From Haliscomenobacter sp. (GTDB lineage Bacteria; Bacteroidota; Bacteroidia; Chitinophagales; Saprospiraceae), in the NCBI GenBank assembly GCA_016707205.1, contig JADJHZ010000003.1, positions 434,001-498,000 on the forward strand: a DNA stretch of 64,000 bases, in the 5' to 3' direction. The translations under genes and the position numbers were made by a program. Position 1 is the first letter of the stretch. Every line of letters starts with the position of its first letter. Below the pieces are notes generated by a model. The model was not told where the DNA came from. It was given only the letters and a program-made list of their open reading frames with translations, and did no database searches. This document shows, piece by piece, positions 1 through 9,500 of the stretch.

Positions 1-2
1 AT

Positions 3-968
3 TTGAGTCCTCTTCAGCAGTATCCGGATCAGGCTCAAAACGCTCCGGCCCTGACCCAACCCAAACCCGCTTACCGGTTTGAAGCGGCCCAGCAATTTTT
101 CGGACAGGGAGATCAGGGGCAAAATCCTCCCGGCGGGATGCTGATCACGTATTACCTTCCAGAAAAAGCGCCCCAGGTTCCGGTCAAACTGGAGATCCTG
201 AACGCGAATGGGAAGGTCCTCCGGCGGCTCCATAGCCAAAAGGACCGCCAGCCGGCGGTTTACGAAGGAGGTCCGCCCGCTGATCCCTTGTTGCCCTCTG
301 TGCCCGGCTATAATCGGTTTGCCTGGGATTTGCGAAGGGAGACCCTTCCCGGGATTCCCAACGTGTACATAAACGGAGACTACCGGGGAGGCATCGTTGC
401 GCCCGGAGTTTATCGGTTGCGCCTGCTCGTTCAAAAGGACACCCTGGAAACCATAGCAACCATCCTGCCCGACCCCAGGCTGTCTTTCCTTCCAGGCGCA
501 TACAAAGCGCAAGAAGAATTCCTGACCGCCCTGGAAGCCCAGATCCGGGATGTGTTCCAATCGATCGGCCAAATGAGGGATATCCGGGAGCAAATTCAGA
601 ACCTGATCGGGTACCTGGAAAAAGCGGAAGATTGCGCCGAACTGGTAGCTTCCGGAAAGCAGGTTGTCGAACGGGTTGACGTATGGGAGACCGGACTGAT
701 CCAGCCATTGCAGCAAACCTCGCAGGATGTGATCAACTACCCGGGAAAGCTCAGCGCCGAACTCCTGGATCTAAAAAACCGCGCCGATGGCGCCGATCCC
801 CGGCTTACCGAAGGCCTTCATCGCCGTTTTGCCGACCTGAAAGCCGAGTGGGCGGCCCAGCGCAAATCCATGCAGGATATTCTGAACCGGGAGCTGGCCA
901 GCTTTAAAAAGATATTCCGCCAAAAGGATATACCCGGACTAATAATTCCCGCAGTCACCGCTTTCTAA
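3..968 (+). CDS. C-terminal part of a BNR/sortilin-like secreted protein (5' end outside window)
   Basis: The frame is already open at the left edge, so this is the last 321 residues of a longer protein; the first codon (TTG) is only a formal start. The visible part holds a beta-sandwich module (strands around PVKLEILNANGK, YNRFAWDLRRE and APGVYRLRL, about residues 40-155), then a mainly helical, charged segment (about 165-310). This arrangement is what I know from the ends of Bacteroidota VPS10/sortilin-type beta-propeller proteins often labelled glycosyl hydrolase; the propeller itself would lie upstream and cannot be seen. No catalytic residues can be named. Probably exported; family call moderate, function unknown. 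Confidence 0.6.
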   Translation: MSPLQQYPDQAQNAPALTQPKPAYRFEAAQQFFGQGDQGQNPPGGMLITYYLPEKAPQVPVKLEILNANGKVLRRLHSQKDRQPAVYEGGPPADPLLPSVPGYNRFAWDLRRETLPGIPNVYINGDYRGGIVAPGVYRLRLLVQKDTLETIATILPDPRLSFLPGAYKAQEEFLTALEAQIRDVFQSIGQMRDIREQIQNLIGYLEKAEDCAELVASGKQVVERVDVWETGLIQPLQQTSQDVINYPGKLSAELLDLKNRADGADPRLTEGLHRRFADLKAEWAAQRKSMQDILNRELASFKKIFRQKDIPGLIIPAVTAF

Positions 969-983
969 ATTGATGGCAATTGT

Positions 984-991
984 TACCTTTG
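984..991 (+). promoter_or_regulatory. Candidate -7 promoter element TACCTTTG
   Basis: A perfect match to the Bacteroidota -7 consensus TAnnTTTG lies 22 nt upstream of the ATG at 1014. No clear TTG is seen at the -33 spacing, so the call is tentative. It supports transcription of the small membrane protein from its own start just after the previous stop codon at 966-968. Confidence 0.45.
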
Positions 992-1013
992 CCCAGAAAA
1001 ATTCAAGAACGCC

Positions 1014-1169
1014 ATGGAAGCAGCAAAAAACTCCACCCGTTTAGACTGGATCATTTTCTTTATTTCTCTTGCCGTCATGATCGGCTTCTTCGTTTGGGCC
1101 GACGAATGGTTCTGGCTTGCGCTTCCTTTTGTGCTCACCTATTTTGTCCGCGCGTTGCGCATGATGTAA
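1014..1169 (+). CDS. Small hypothetical membrane protein (51 aa)
   Basis: A 51-residue frame starts at ATG 1014 and ends at TAA 1167-1169. It begins with a short polar N-terminus (MEAAKNSTRLDW) followed by two hydrophobic stretches (about residues 12-27 and 30-44) and a basic tail (VRALRMM), as expected for a two-helix inner-membrane miniprotein. A TAnnTTTG promoter element sits 22 nt upstream, and the gene lies between two unrelated plus-strand genes. No family is recognised and no function is proposed. The hydrophobic pattern and the promoter argue against chance. Confidence 0.5.
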   Translation: MEAAKNSTRLDWIIFFISLAVMIGFFVWADEWFWLALPFVLTYFVRALRMM

Positions 1170-1319
1170 TCCCGTTCTTTTCCCTTTCTGCCCGAAGCTG
1201 GACTATTGACTGGCTCGGGTACTGTTTTTATGTACTTTCCCCCTCCTTGGAGCTGGCCTGATTTCGGACAAATTAGCTTTCCGGAACGATTACTCTACTT
1301 GGCGAATAGTTATTCCCTT

Positions 1320-2267
1320 ATGCCGCTTCCCGATTTCTCCATGTTCGAAAACCGCCTGCGCAAAAACTGGAAACACCTCCAAAAGTGGGCGCGCAGGGAA
1401 GGCATTACCTGCTACCGGGTGTACGATGCCGATATCCCGGAGTTTCCGCTGGCAGCCGACCTCTACGGAAATTGGCTTCACGTGTCGGAATACCAACGCG
1501 GCCATTCGCTAACTCCCGAGGAACACGCCCTTTGGCTGGATGGCTCCGCAGAGGTTCTGGCCCAGGTTTTTGAACTACCTCTGGAACGAGTCTTCGTCAA
1601 AACCCGGCAACGGCAAAAAGGAAATCAGCAGTACGAAAAAACCGCCGACATCCGGCACGAAGTCGTTGTACAGGAAGGAGGCCTTCAATTTCTGGTCAAT
1701 CTGAGCGACTATCTCGACACCGGCTTGTTTCTCGACCACCGCAACGCAAGAGCCATGGTCAGGGAATGGGCTGCGGGTAAAAAGGTGCTGAACCTCTTCG
1801 CCTATACCGGTGCGTTCACAGTCTACGCTGCAGCCGGCGGCGCCCTCTCCACGACCACCTTAGATCTGTCCAACACCTACCTCGCCTGGGCGCAGCGCAA
1901 CCTGGGCCTCAATGGCCTATCCGGCCCTCAGCACGCGTTCGTCCGCGCTGATGTGCTCCAATGGCTCGACCAATCCCCGGATACCCTGTACGACCTCATC
2001 ATCCTCGACCCGCCTACGTTCAGCAATAGCAAGATGATGAAGGACGTGCTGGACACCCAACGCGACCATCCCAAACTCATCAACGGCTGCCTGAACCGAT
2101 TGGCGCCAGGGGGATCGCTTTTATTTTCTACGAACTACCGGAATTTTCGCCTGGAAAAAGAACAACTCAACTGCCCGGATATCCTGGATATCACATCCAA
2201 AACCATCCCTCCCGATTTCCGGAACAAAAAAATTCATGCGAGTTACCTGATCAAAAAACAGCTCTGA
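1320..2267 (+). CDS. RlmK-like class I SAM-dependent 23S rRNA methyltransferase
   Basis: The 315-residue product resembles the C-terminal RlmK half of the fused E. coli RlmKL enzyme, which makes m7G2069 in 23S rRNA. The N-terminus (MFENRLRKNWKHLQKWARRE, ending near YRVYDADIPE) is the typical RlmK/RlmI-type lead-in. SAM-binding motif I is NLFAYTGAFTV, the acidic motif is TTLDLSNTYLAWA, and the catalytic-loop motif is ILDPPTFSNS. Here the RlmK part is a stand-alone gene without the RlmL/THUMP half. ATG 1320 is preferred over an upstream in-frame ATG at 1206 because the extra residues match nothing; ATG 1341 is also possible. Confidence 0.85.
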   Translation: MPLPDFSMFENRLRKNWKHLQKWARREGITCYRVYDADIPEFPLAADLYGNWLHVSEYQRGHSLTPEEHALWLDGSAEVLAQVFELPLERVFVKTRQRQKGNQQYEKTADIRHEVVVQEGGLQFLVNLSDYLDTGLFLDHRNARAMVREWAAGKKVLNLFAYTGAFTVYAAAGGALSTTTLDLSNTYLAWAQRNLGLNGLSGPQHAFVRADVLQWLDQSPDTLYDLIILDPPTFSNSKMMKDVLDTQRDHPKLINGCLNRLAPGGSLLFSTNYRNFRLEKEQLNCPDILDITSKTIPPDFRNKKIHASYLIKKQL

Positions 2268-2292
2268 CGACAAAATTTCAATGGAATTCCGC

Positions 2293-2300
2293 TAACTTTA
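2293..2300 (+). promoter_or_regulatory. Near-consensus -7 element TAACTTTA
   Basis: TAnnTTTA, one base off the Bacteroidota -7 consensus, lies between the RlmK-like gene and the T9SS cargo gene. It would give a leader of about 100 nt before ATG 2408. Weak call: no clear -33 TTG. Confidence 0.25.
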
Positions 2301-2407
2301 CGCCATGTACAAGGCCGCCCTTTTCCGGGTTTCTTTTTACATGGAAAGCGGAAAAAGAATCGTCTTCTTTGGAAACTTTTCGTTTGACGAACATAATCCT
2401 GAAAACA

Positions 2408-5061
2408 ATGAAAAGTACTTCTGTCGTGTTGTATGGCTTTGCGCCTGCATTCGCTCTTTTGGGCTCCCTCCTGATCGCTAATCCCGATCCTGGCTTATTA
2501 AACGGTTATACGCTTCCGGCTGCCGGTTTCTATTATGCTCCGGCAGGTGGGCCTGGTTTGACGACTGGTCCCAATTACCCGGTGACGCTTCCTTTACTGG
2601 GGAGCGCTTGTAAAGCCGAGTTATCCCTGGATCTCGGGGCCTTGTCGACTGCCCTGGATTTTTCCCTTCCTCTTTGCGGGTTCTCCCAACTCAATGGAAT
2701 CAAAGGACAAACGCTTCAGCCGGACTCGTCCTGGCAAAATGCCTTGTTCCTGGTGAAAGAACAAACCATTGAAGCCATTCCGCAGGGAAATCACCGGCTC
2801 ATTCTGAGTATTACCGATACCTGCGGTAATGCGTTTCAGGATACCGTGTTGTTTAACGTGGCCGACGTGGAGGCGCCCCGCGTCTTTTGCGCGCCGAACC
2901 TCACCGCAACCCTGTATCCTTTCCCCTGGCCGCCTTTGATAAATACCCGATCGACCGAATCTACGTCAGCCGGATCAATGCCGGGACCTTCGACAATTGC
3001 AGCGGGGTCAAGTGGGTCAAGGCTCGCCGCCTTGTCGGACCGGAGTATTTCAGCAACCTCCTCTTTTATGGCTATGATCTGGACGGCGACGGGCTGATCT
3101 CCACCAACGACGGGATGGACGGCGATTTTAACGGCCGCATCGATCCCGAAGAGCATTTTACGCCCGGCCCGAACGGCAAGCTATATACGCCTGCCCTGCC
3201 TTATGTCGATTTCTTCTGCCCGGATCTCCAGGGCGACCCTACGGTGGAACTCCTGGTCATGGACCAAAGCGGAAATTTGGGTTCCTGCACGAGCCTGGTG
3301 ACGATCCAGGATGCAGGCCGCATCCAACTGACGGCGCCTGCAGACCTGGAAATGGAATGCGATGCACCCGGACTGGATCTGCTGTTGGCTGCAGATACCT
3401 TTGATACCGAATTCTATAAATCGGTCGCCGCCCAATTTGGCGATCTTCAGATCCAAAGCGGTAATGAATGCGCGCAGATGACCGTCGATTACGATCTGTC
3501 CTCCGATCTGAGCTGTGGCGCGGGCAAAATCACCCGCACCTGGACGGTTTCCAAGCAATCGCCGGTGGGTACGCTCCTGGAAACCGTTTCCCAGACGATC
3601 TACCTTTCTCCGGTGAGCAATTTCGACATTCTGTTCCCCGCGGATATCACCGTGGAGGAGTGCTCCCCTACCCAACTCGCCGTTTCCGAAACCAAGGTTC
3701 AGTCCCGCAGTTGCGATACCCTTAAGGTAACGGTAGAGGATTGGGTAACTCCGTTCACCCCGCGCTCCTGCGACGTGTTGTACCGCACCTTTACTGTGAT
3801 GAACCCTTGCGCTCCGGCTGATGCTTGTATGGAATACATCACCCTGGACCGCAATTTGCCCCTTTTGAAAAATTCTATTGGCTCCAAAGGCTTGTATGTG
3901 CTTGTCCGGGATCTGGATGAAGACGGGGTGCAGGAGCTTTACCTGAGCGCCGACTCCATCCCCGACGCAAGTGAACGCACCCAAATCCTGCCCAAATGCG
4001 GCAACGGCCGGTTTTATGGGATTCGGTATACCCAGGTGATTAACATGGGGGATTCCAGGGCGCCGATCATTGCGGGCGCGCCAGGGTACAGCTTCCCCAG
4101 CCGCCTGACGGATTGCAAGGGCAGGGCTCAAATCGGGTTCCGCGCCACCGACAATTGCACCGAGCCGCTAAGCCTGGCCAATGTAAAAATCGGGTTGCGC
4201 AGCAACCCCAACGCCCGGATCGATCCTCGTTTCTACGATTTCTACTGGACTGCCCAGCAATTCGGCCGCGATAGCTTCAACATCAAGGTAGATTATATCC
4301 CTGTAGGCTCCTACAACTTTTACGTTGCCGTCAAGGATGCCTGCGGAAACACCAGCGCCGAAACGGCCATTCCTTTTGAGATAGAAGACCAAACCGGCCC
4401 GTATCCTTTCTGCCAGTTTCAACGCACCGTTACGCTGAGAAGCAACGGAGAGGCCATCATGAACTACTGGGATCTGCTTGCCGGCAAAACCTTTGATTGC
4501 AGCGGCCAATTGGTGAGCATGCCTGACCCCGCCAACCCCAACCGCTATCTGGTGACCGAATTCTCTGTAAACCGCCGCGGAGAGGAGCCCAACCGGTACA
4601 GCAAAACGCTGAAATTTACCTGCGCCGACGCAGGTAAAACCATCGACGTCGAAATGCACGCCTGGGATAAGTTCAATAACCACAACTACTGCCAAGCCAG
4701 GGTGACGGTACAGGCAGGCGGGGTGGTTTGTCCGGAAACGTCCAATGCAGTGGGCTCCAGCCCCGCCGGGTTGTTCCAGGACGACCCTGCCAAAGCCGGG
4801 CTTTGGGTTGACCAAAACTTCCCCAACCCTTTCCAGGAAAACACAGAACTTCGGTTCTTCGTCCCCAAGGATGGCCAGGTTGTGCTTACCGTTCGGGATT
4901 TGCACGGCAGGGTGCTCTACCGCCAGGATGCCGGGTTTAATACCGGATTCTACACGATCGCCCTCCCGGTAGAAAGCCTTCCTCCCGGCGTCATGACCTA
5001 TACCCTTGAAATCCCCTCGCTTGGGCAAAAGCAGACCATGCGAATGTTGAAACTGAAATAA
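2408..5061 (+). CDS. Secreted T9SS cargo protein with type A sorting domain, broken by a one-base frameshift
   Basis: Two overlapping frames make one protein. From ATG 2408 a signal peptide (MKSTSVVLYGFAPAFALLGS) leads into a secreted domain ending at VEAPRVFCAPNLTATLYP; the frame then shifts by one base near 2918-2929 and resumes as LAAFDKYPIDRIYVSR, running to 5061. The middle holds cysteine-rich HYR-like beta modules and two tandem EF-hand-like calcium loops (DLDGDGLISTND and DGDFNGRIDPEE). The last ~80 residues (from VDQNFPNPFQENTELRFFV to MRMLKLK) are a classical type A T9SS C-terminal sorting domain, cleaved on export. The gldKLMN machine for its secretion is encoded at 36-41 kb. Restoring one base in the cctttcccc tract would give a continuous protein of about 884 residues. 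Natural ligand or role unknown. Confidence 0.8.
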
Positions 5062-5095
5062 AACAAGGACTGGCCCACGTCCATTTGGCCCCTGT

Positions 5096-5141
5096 AAAAC
5101 GAAGCAGCCCCAAAAGACCACTTTTGGGGCTGCTTCGTTTT
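5096..5141. terminator. Bidirectional intrinsic terminator
   Basis: A perfect 21-bp inverted repeat (5096-5116 and 5121-5141) with a 4-nt loop, GC-rich in the middle and flanked by A4 and T4 tracts, follows the T9SS cargo gene by 34 nt. The symmetry allows it to act on both strands between the convergent cargo and thioredoxin genes. Confidence 0.85.
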
Positions 5142-5211
5142 GCAAAAGAACGCAAATAAAAAAGGGCAAGTGGAAACCCACTTACCCCGGAACATTCGTA
5201 AAACCTCAATA

Positions 5212-5284
5212 TAGACCTTAGATGTAAGACGTTAGAGGGTAGCAGATCGTCTAACCTCTAACGTCTAGCGTCTAATTTCTAATT
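5212..5284. repeat. Heptad-word hairpin array 1 (TCTAANN family)
   Basis: The left arm is four contiguous 7-mers (TAGACCT, TAGATGT, AAGACGT, TAGAGGG; 5212-5239). The right arm is five contiguous 7-mers (TCTAACC, TCTAACG, TCTAGCG, TCTAATT, TCTAATT; 5250-5284) complementary to it, with an 11-bp perfect core (5228-5238 with 5255-5265). The TAG stop of the minus-strand thioredoxin gene (5279-5281) lies inside the last word. Confidence 0.8.
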
Positions 5285-5893
5285 TACTTTCCTGGCTTTA
5301 ATCGTACAGCCAACCGCTTTAGTAGAGGTGACTTCCGGGTCTTTTCCTTTTTCAAGGGCGGCGATAGCGTCTTCCACGTAACGCTTCGACACGGCGGAAG
5401 CATCCGATGCGTTATCGTCCATAGCGCCGATGTAGCGAACCTTCATGTTCTTATCCAACAGGAAGATGTGGGGGGTACGGGTTGCCCCATACTGAGGATA
5501 CACTTTCTGGCCTTCATCCATCAGATAAGCAAAGGGGAATTTTTTTTCCTTGGCTCTTTGTTGCATTTTGGAGAAGCTATCGCCAGGCTGCACGCTTGGA
5601 TCGTTTGGCTGAATGGCAACTACCGGATATCCTTTCGCTTCCATTTTTTTGTGCAATTCGATAAGGCGGTCTTCATACATAACGGCATAGGGGCAGGTAT
5701 TGCAGGTAAACGTCACAATAAAGCCTTTAGCCTTTTTGTAATCTTTCAGGGAAACCATCTTTCCGTCGATGTTCTTGAGGCGAAAATCAGGAGCGGTATC
5801 CCCTACCTTAAGTCCGGAATCCGGCATACCGGCGGCCATCCACAATGCCGCGCCGGCAAGGAGCAGACCAACTAATTTGAACATTTGTTTCAT
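5279..5893 (-). CDS. Secreted thioredoxin-fold redoxin (AhpC/TSA-like) with CNTC motif
   Basis: The 204-residue protein has an N-terminal signal peptide (MKQMFKLVGLLLAGAALWMAAG), then the redoxin lead GDTAPDFRLKNIDGK and the active-site segment VTFTCNTCPYAVMYE with a CxxC pair. TPHIFLLD carries the cis-proline (TP) of the thioredoxin fold. Length and order match Bacteroidota periplasmic thioredoxin-family proteins that exchange disulfides or reduce thiols; the partner is unknown. It lies 38 nt downstream of a TlpA-like lipoprotein on the same strand, so both probably form an operon for envelope thiol chemistry. Its stop codon lies inside a heptad repeat array. Confidence 0.8.
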   Translation of the reverse strand: MKQMFKLVGLLLAGAALWMAAGMPDSGLKVGDTAPDFRLKNIDGKMVSLKDYKKAKGFIVTFTCNTCPYAVMYEDRLIELHKKMEAKGYPVVAIQPNDPSVQPGDSFSKMQQRAKEKKFPFAYLMDEGQKVYPQYGATRTPHIFLLDKNMKVRYIGAMDDNASDASAVSKRYVEDAIAALEKGKDPEVTSTKAVGCTIKARKVN

Positions 5894-5931
5894 CCTGTAT
5901 TAATTTATTGAAATAAAAAAAATCCATAGAC

Positions 5932-6453
5932 TTATAAGCCCTTCACCCAATTCTCCAACGCTTCATAGCTGGGAAATTGTTCGCCGAAAAAGCGCAATTC
6001 GCCTCCTTTTACGAGAACGGTAGCCGGAATGGCGCCACTCCACTCCGGGGTGACCCGGTCAATCCAGTCGTTATAACGCCCATCGGCCAGCATCATCACG
6101 GTGGATTTGAGCTTTCGTTCCTCGAGGAACGGCTTCAGTTTGGTATCCAGGTCCTTTTTAAAATCCAGGCTGACCAGAAATACCTTGACCTTTTCTCCGG
6201 ACATGCGTTCGTGGAGCGTTTCGAAGTAGGGCATCTCCTCCACACAGGGCGCGCACCACGTAGCCCAAAAGTTGATAACATAAGCGGTATCGCTTTTATT
6301 TTCCAGCAAAGGAGCAAAGTCGTCGAAGGATTCGTAAACCATCAGTTCCGAAGGCGCCGGGGTGGCGATTTTTTTGGATTTTGGCTGGCAGGAAAGCAAG
6401 AAAGCAGAAGCAAGAAGGGAAACGGAGAGCAAACGGAGGAGGTTCATGGTCAT
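5932..6453 (-). CDS. TlpA/ResA-like thioredoxin lipoprotein
   Basis: The 173-residue protein starts with a lipoprotein signal (LLASAFLLSC, lipobox cysteine about residue 22) and contains the thioredoxin motif NFWATWCAPCVEEMPYF with a WCxxC pair; IPATVLVKGGELRFFG carries the cis-proline. TlpA-type proteins reduce disulfides in exported proteins such as apocytochromes. Here the protein would be anchored in the envelope and probably works with the redoxin encoded just downstream. The start could be ATG 6453 or the ATG two codons later (MNLLRLL). Confidence 0.82.
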   Translation of the reverse strand: MTMNLLRLLSVSLLASAFLLSCQPKSKKIATPAPSELMVYESFDDFAPLLENKSDTAYVINFWATWCAPCVEEMPYFETLHERMSGEKVKVFLVSLDFKKDLDTKLKPFLEERKLKSTVMMLADGRYNDWIDRVTPEWSGAIPATVLVKGGELRFFGEQFPSYEALENWVKGL

Positions 6454-6593
6454 GTGATCAGCGCTTTAAAGACGCAAATTCTATTATTTTACCCATCCAA
6501 ACTGCTAAGAAACCGTTAAAGGAATGTTAAAATGAGAAATACTACCATTTAGGAGGGCAAAACCGAACGTGTCGCGGGCAGGACTGCTCCTTC

Positions 6594-9500
6594 TCAGTTC
6601 AGGATAAATTCAATACCCATGCGTGCCAGCGCTCTGGTGAATTGGCTGTCGGCGCTTACCTTCCGGTCGGTAGAGATCATCCCCACCTTGATCCGGGCGC
6701 CGGGATCGATCAGTTCCACCCGCAGCTTGTGCGGCCCTTTATTGGCCTGGCAAATCGCATCCAGTTCTTCAATTAAGGGGGCGGAGAGAAAATCGACCGG
6801 AACTTTCAGGGTGATCCCTTCGGTTAGGTCCTGGCCGACTCCTTCCAGCAGGCGGATTTCGGTGATTTTGAGTTCGAGTTCCTCCTCGCTGCGCCAGCTG
6901 CGCTGAAACCGGCCCTTGATAAAAATGACCATTCCCTCCGCCAGCAGGTGCTTGAATTTCTGATAATCGTCTCCAAACAAGCGGAACTCCAGGGCGCCCT
7001 GGTAATCGGTAATGGAAAACGCGCCCCAGCCATTGCCATTTTTACTGACTTTGTGCGTGGCATGAGTCACCATACCGGCGAGCTGGAGCAAGGGCTTGTG
7101 CTGATATTGGGCGATTTTGTCGAGGGTACAGGTAATAAAATGCTCCAGTTCCAGGCGGTAATCATCCAACGGATGGCCGCTGATATAAATCCCTGTAACC
7201 TCCTTTTCGCGGTTGAGCAGTTCGATCAGCAACCAGGGCTCGCAAGAGGGAATAGGGGGTTCAGGGATTCCAGCTGCCTGGTCCAGGCTTCCGAATAGAG
7301 AGTTTTGGGCGCTTTGTTTGTCGTTCCGGTAGGCGTTGCCATAGCGGACCACGTGTTCCAGCAGGGTGTCTGCTTTATCGGTCGGGGCAAAGTACTGCGC
7401 CCGGTGGATTTGTTCGAAGCAATCAAAAGCGCCGCCAAAAACCAGGCTTTCCAGCGCTTTTTTATTTACGGCCCGCATAGGCAGGCGGCGCACCAGATCG
7501 AAAATGGTAGCAAACGGGCCGTTGTGCTGCCGTTCTTCCAGGATCTCCTCCACGGGCCCCTCCCCAACGCCTTTCAACGCCGAGAGTCCAAACCGGATAC
7601 ACCCTTTTTTATTTACCGAAAAATCGGAAACGCTCTCATTGACGTTGGGGCCAAGCACCTCAATACCCAATTTTCGGCATTCTTCGAGGAAAAACGTGAT
7701 ATCGGTGATGTTGCTCTTGTTGTGCGTCAAGACGGAAGCCATGAACTCCGCCGGGTAGTGGGCCTTTAGGTAAGCCGTCTGAAAGGCTACAAAAGCGTAG
7801 CAGGTGGAATGCGACTTATTAAAGGCATAGGAAGCAAAGGCTTCCCAGTCTTTCCAAATCTTTTCCAGCTTATCCTGGGGGTGATGGTTTTTCATCCCTC
7901 CCTCCAAAAACTTGGGCCAAAGGGCGTCCAGCTCCGCTTTGAGCTTTTTCCCCATGGCTTTTCGCAGTTTGTCGGCCTGCCCTTTGGTAAATCCCGCCAG
8001 TTTCTGGGAAAGCAGCATCACTTGTTCCTGATACACAGTGACCCCATAGGTATCTTTGAGGTACTCCTCCATTTCGGGAAGGTCGTAGGTGATCGGTTCC
8101 CTTCCGTGCTTGCGGGCAATAAAGTTGGGGATGTATTCCAGAGGTCCCGGGCGGTACAGCGCGTTCATGGCGATGAGGTCTTCAAAGGAAGTCGGCGCCA
8201 GTTCCTTCATGTACTTCTGCATTCCGGAACTTTCATACTGAAAGATCCCGACAGTCTCACCCCGCTGGAAAAGCTGGTAGGTTTTTTCATCCTCCAGAGG
8301 TACGGTGTCCACATCCAGGTCGACGCCATGGTTTTCGCGGATCATCCGGACGGCGTCTTTGATGATGGTAAGGGTTTTGAGGCCCAGGAAGTCCATCTTC
8401 AGCAAACCGGCGGCTTCGGCCACGCTGTTGTCGAACTGAGTGATCAGCATGTCCGACTCTTTGTCGACTTTGACCGGCACGTATTTGGTAATCTCGTCCG
8501 GGGTGATCACCACGCCGCAGGCGTGGATTCCGGTATTTCGAACCGAACCTTCCAGTTTTCGGGCGGTTTGGATCATCTGGCCGATCTGATCATTTCCTTC
8601 CGCGAGATCGCGAAATTGGTAGGCTTTATCCAGTTCCTCCCCGTTCAGTTCACTTTTGAGTTTGGGATCGACATCTCCGTTGGCCAGCACTTTAGCCAGG
8701 GATGCCTTGAGGTGAGCAGGGAATGTTTTGGCGACGCGGTCTACCTCGGGCAGAGGAATGTTCATGACCCGGCCTACGTCGCGCAGGGAAGATTTGGCGG
8801 CCATGGTCCCGTACGTCACAATCTGGGCCACCTGGTTGCGGCCGTATTTGTTGATCACATAGTCGATCACCTTGTCGCGGCCCTCGTCGTCAAAATCGAT
8901 ATCGATATCGGGCATCGAAACCCGTTCGGGATTCAGAAAACGTTCAAACAGCAAGTCGTACTTAATGGGGTCTACATTGGTAATCCCAATACAATAAGCG
9001 ACTGCCGATCCTGCAGCGGATCCACGCCCCGGGCCAACAGAAACCCCCATCTGCCGGGCGGTAGAGGTAAAGTCCTGAACAATCAGGAAATACCCCGGAT
9101 AGCCCGAGTTCCGGATGACGTCGAGTTCGAAATTGAGCCGCTCCAGGATTTGGGGCGTAATCGTTTCATAGCGGCGTTTAGCGCCTTCCATCGTCAGATG
9201 GCGGAGGTATTCGTCCTGGGATGAAAATTCGGGAGGAAGCGGAAACGCCGGAAGAAGCACGTCGCGGGCCAGGTCGAGGGGTTCGATTTTGCCCAGGAGT
9301 TCCTGGGTATAATCCACTGCCTGAGGAACATCCTGAAACAGCCGGTTCATTTCTTCCTGGGTCTTGAAATAAAAATCCGAGCTGGGGAAACGGAACCGGT
9401 CGATGTCTTCCAAATGGGCGCCGGTGTTGATGCACAGTAGGATATCGTGAGGAAGGGCATCCTCTTCGTTCACATAGTGGGAATCGTTGGTGCAGATGAC

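Noticed and set aside
980..1261. 93-residue frame overlapping the 51-aa membrane protein
   Set aside because: Cysteine/histidine/arginine-rich product typical of an out-of-frame reading; the 1014 frame has the better hydrophobic pattern and start.
7809..9224. Long open frame on the plus strand, antisense to dnaE
   Set aside because: Lies entirely opposite the fully conserved DnaE coding sequence; the product has no recognisable domain and is a by-product of codon bias.
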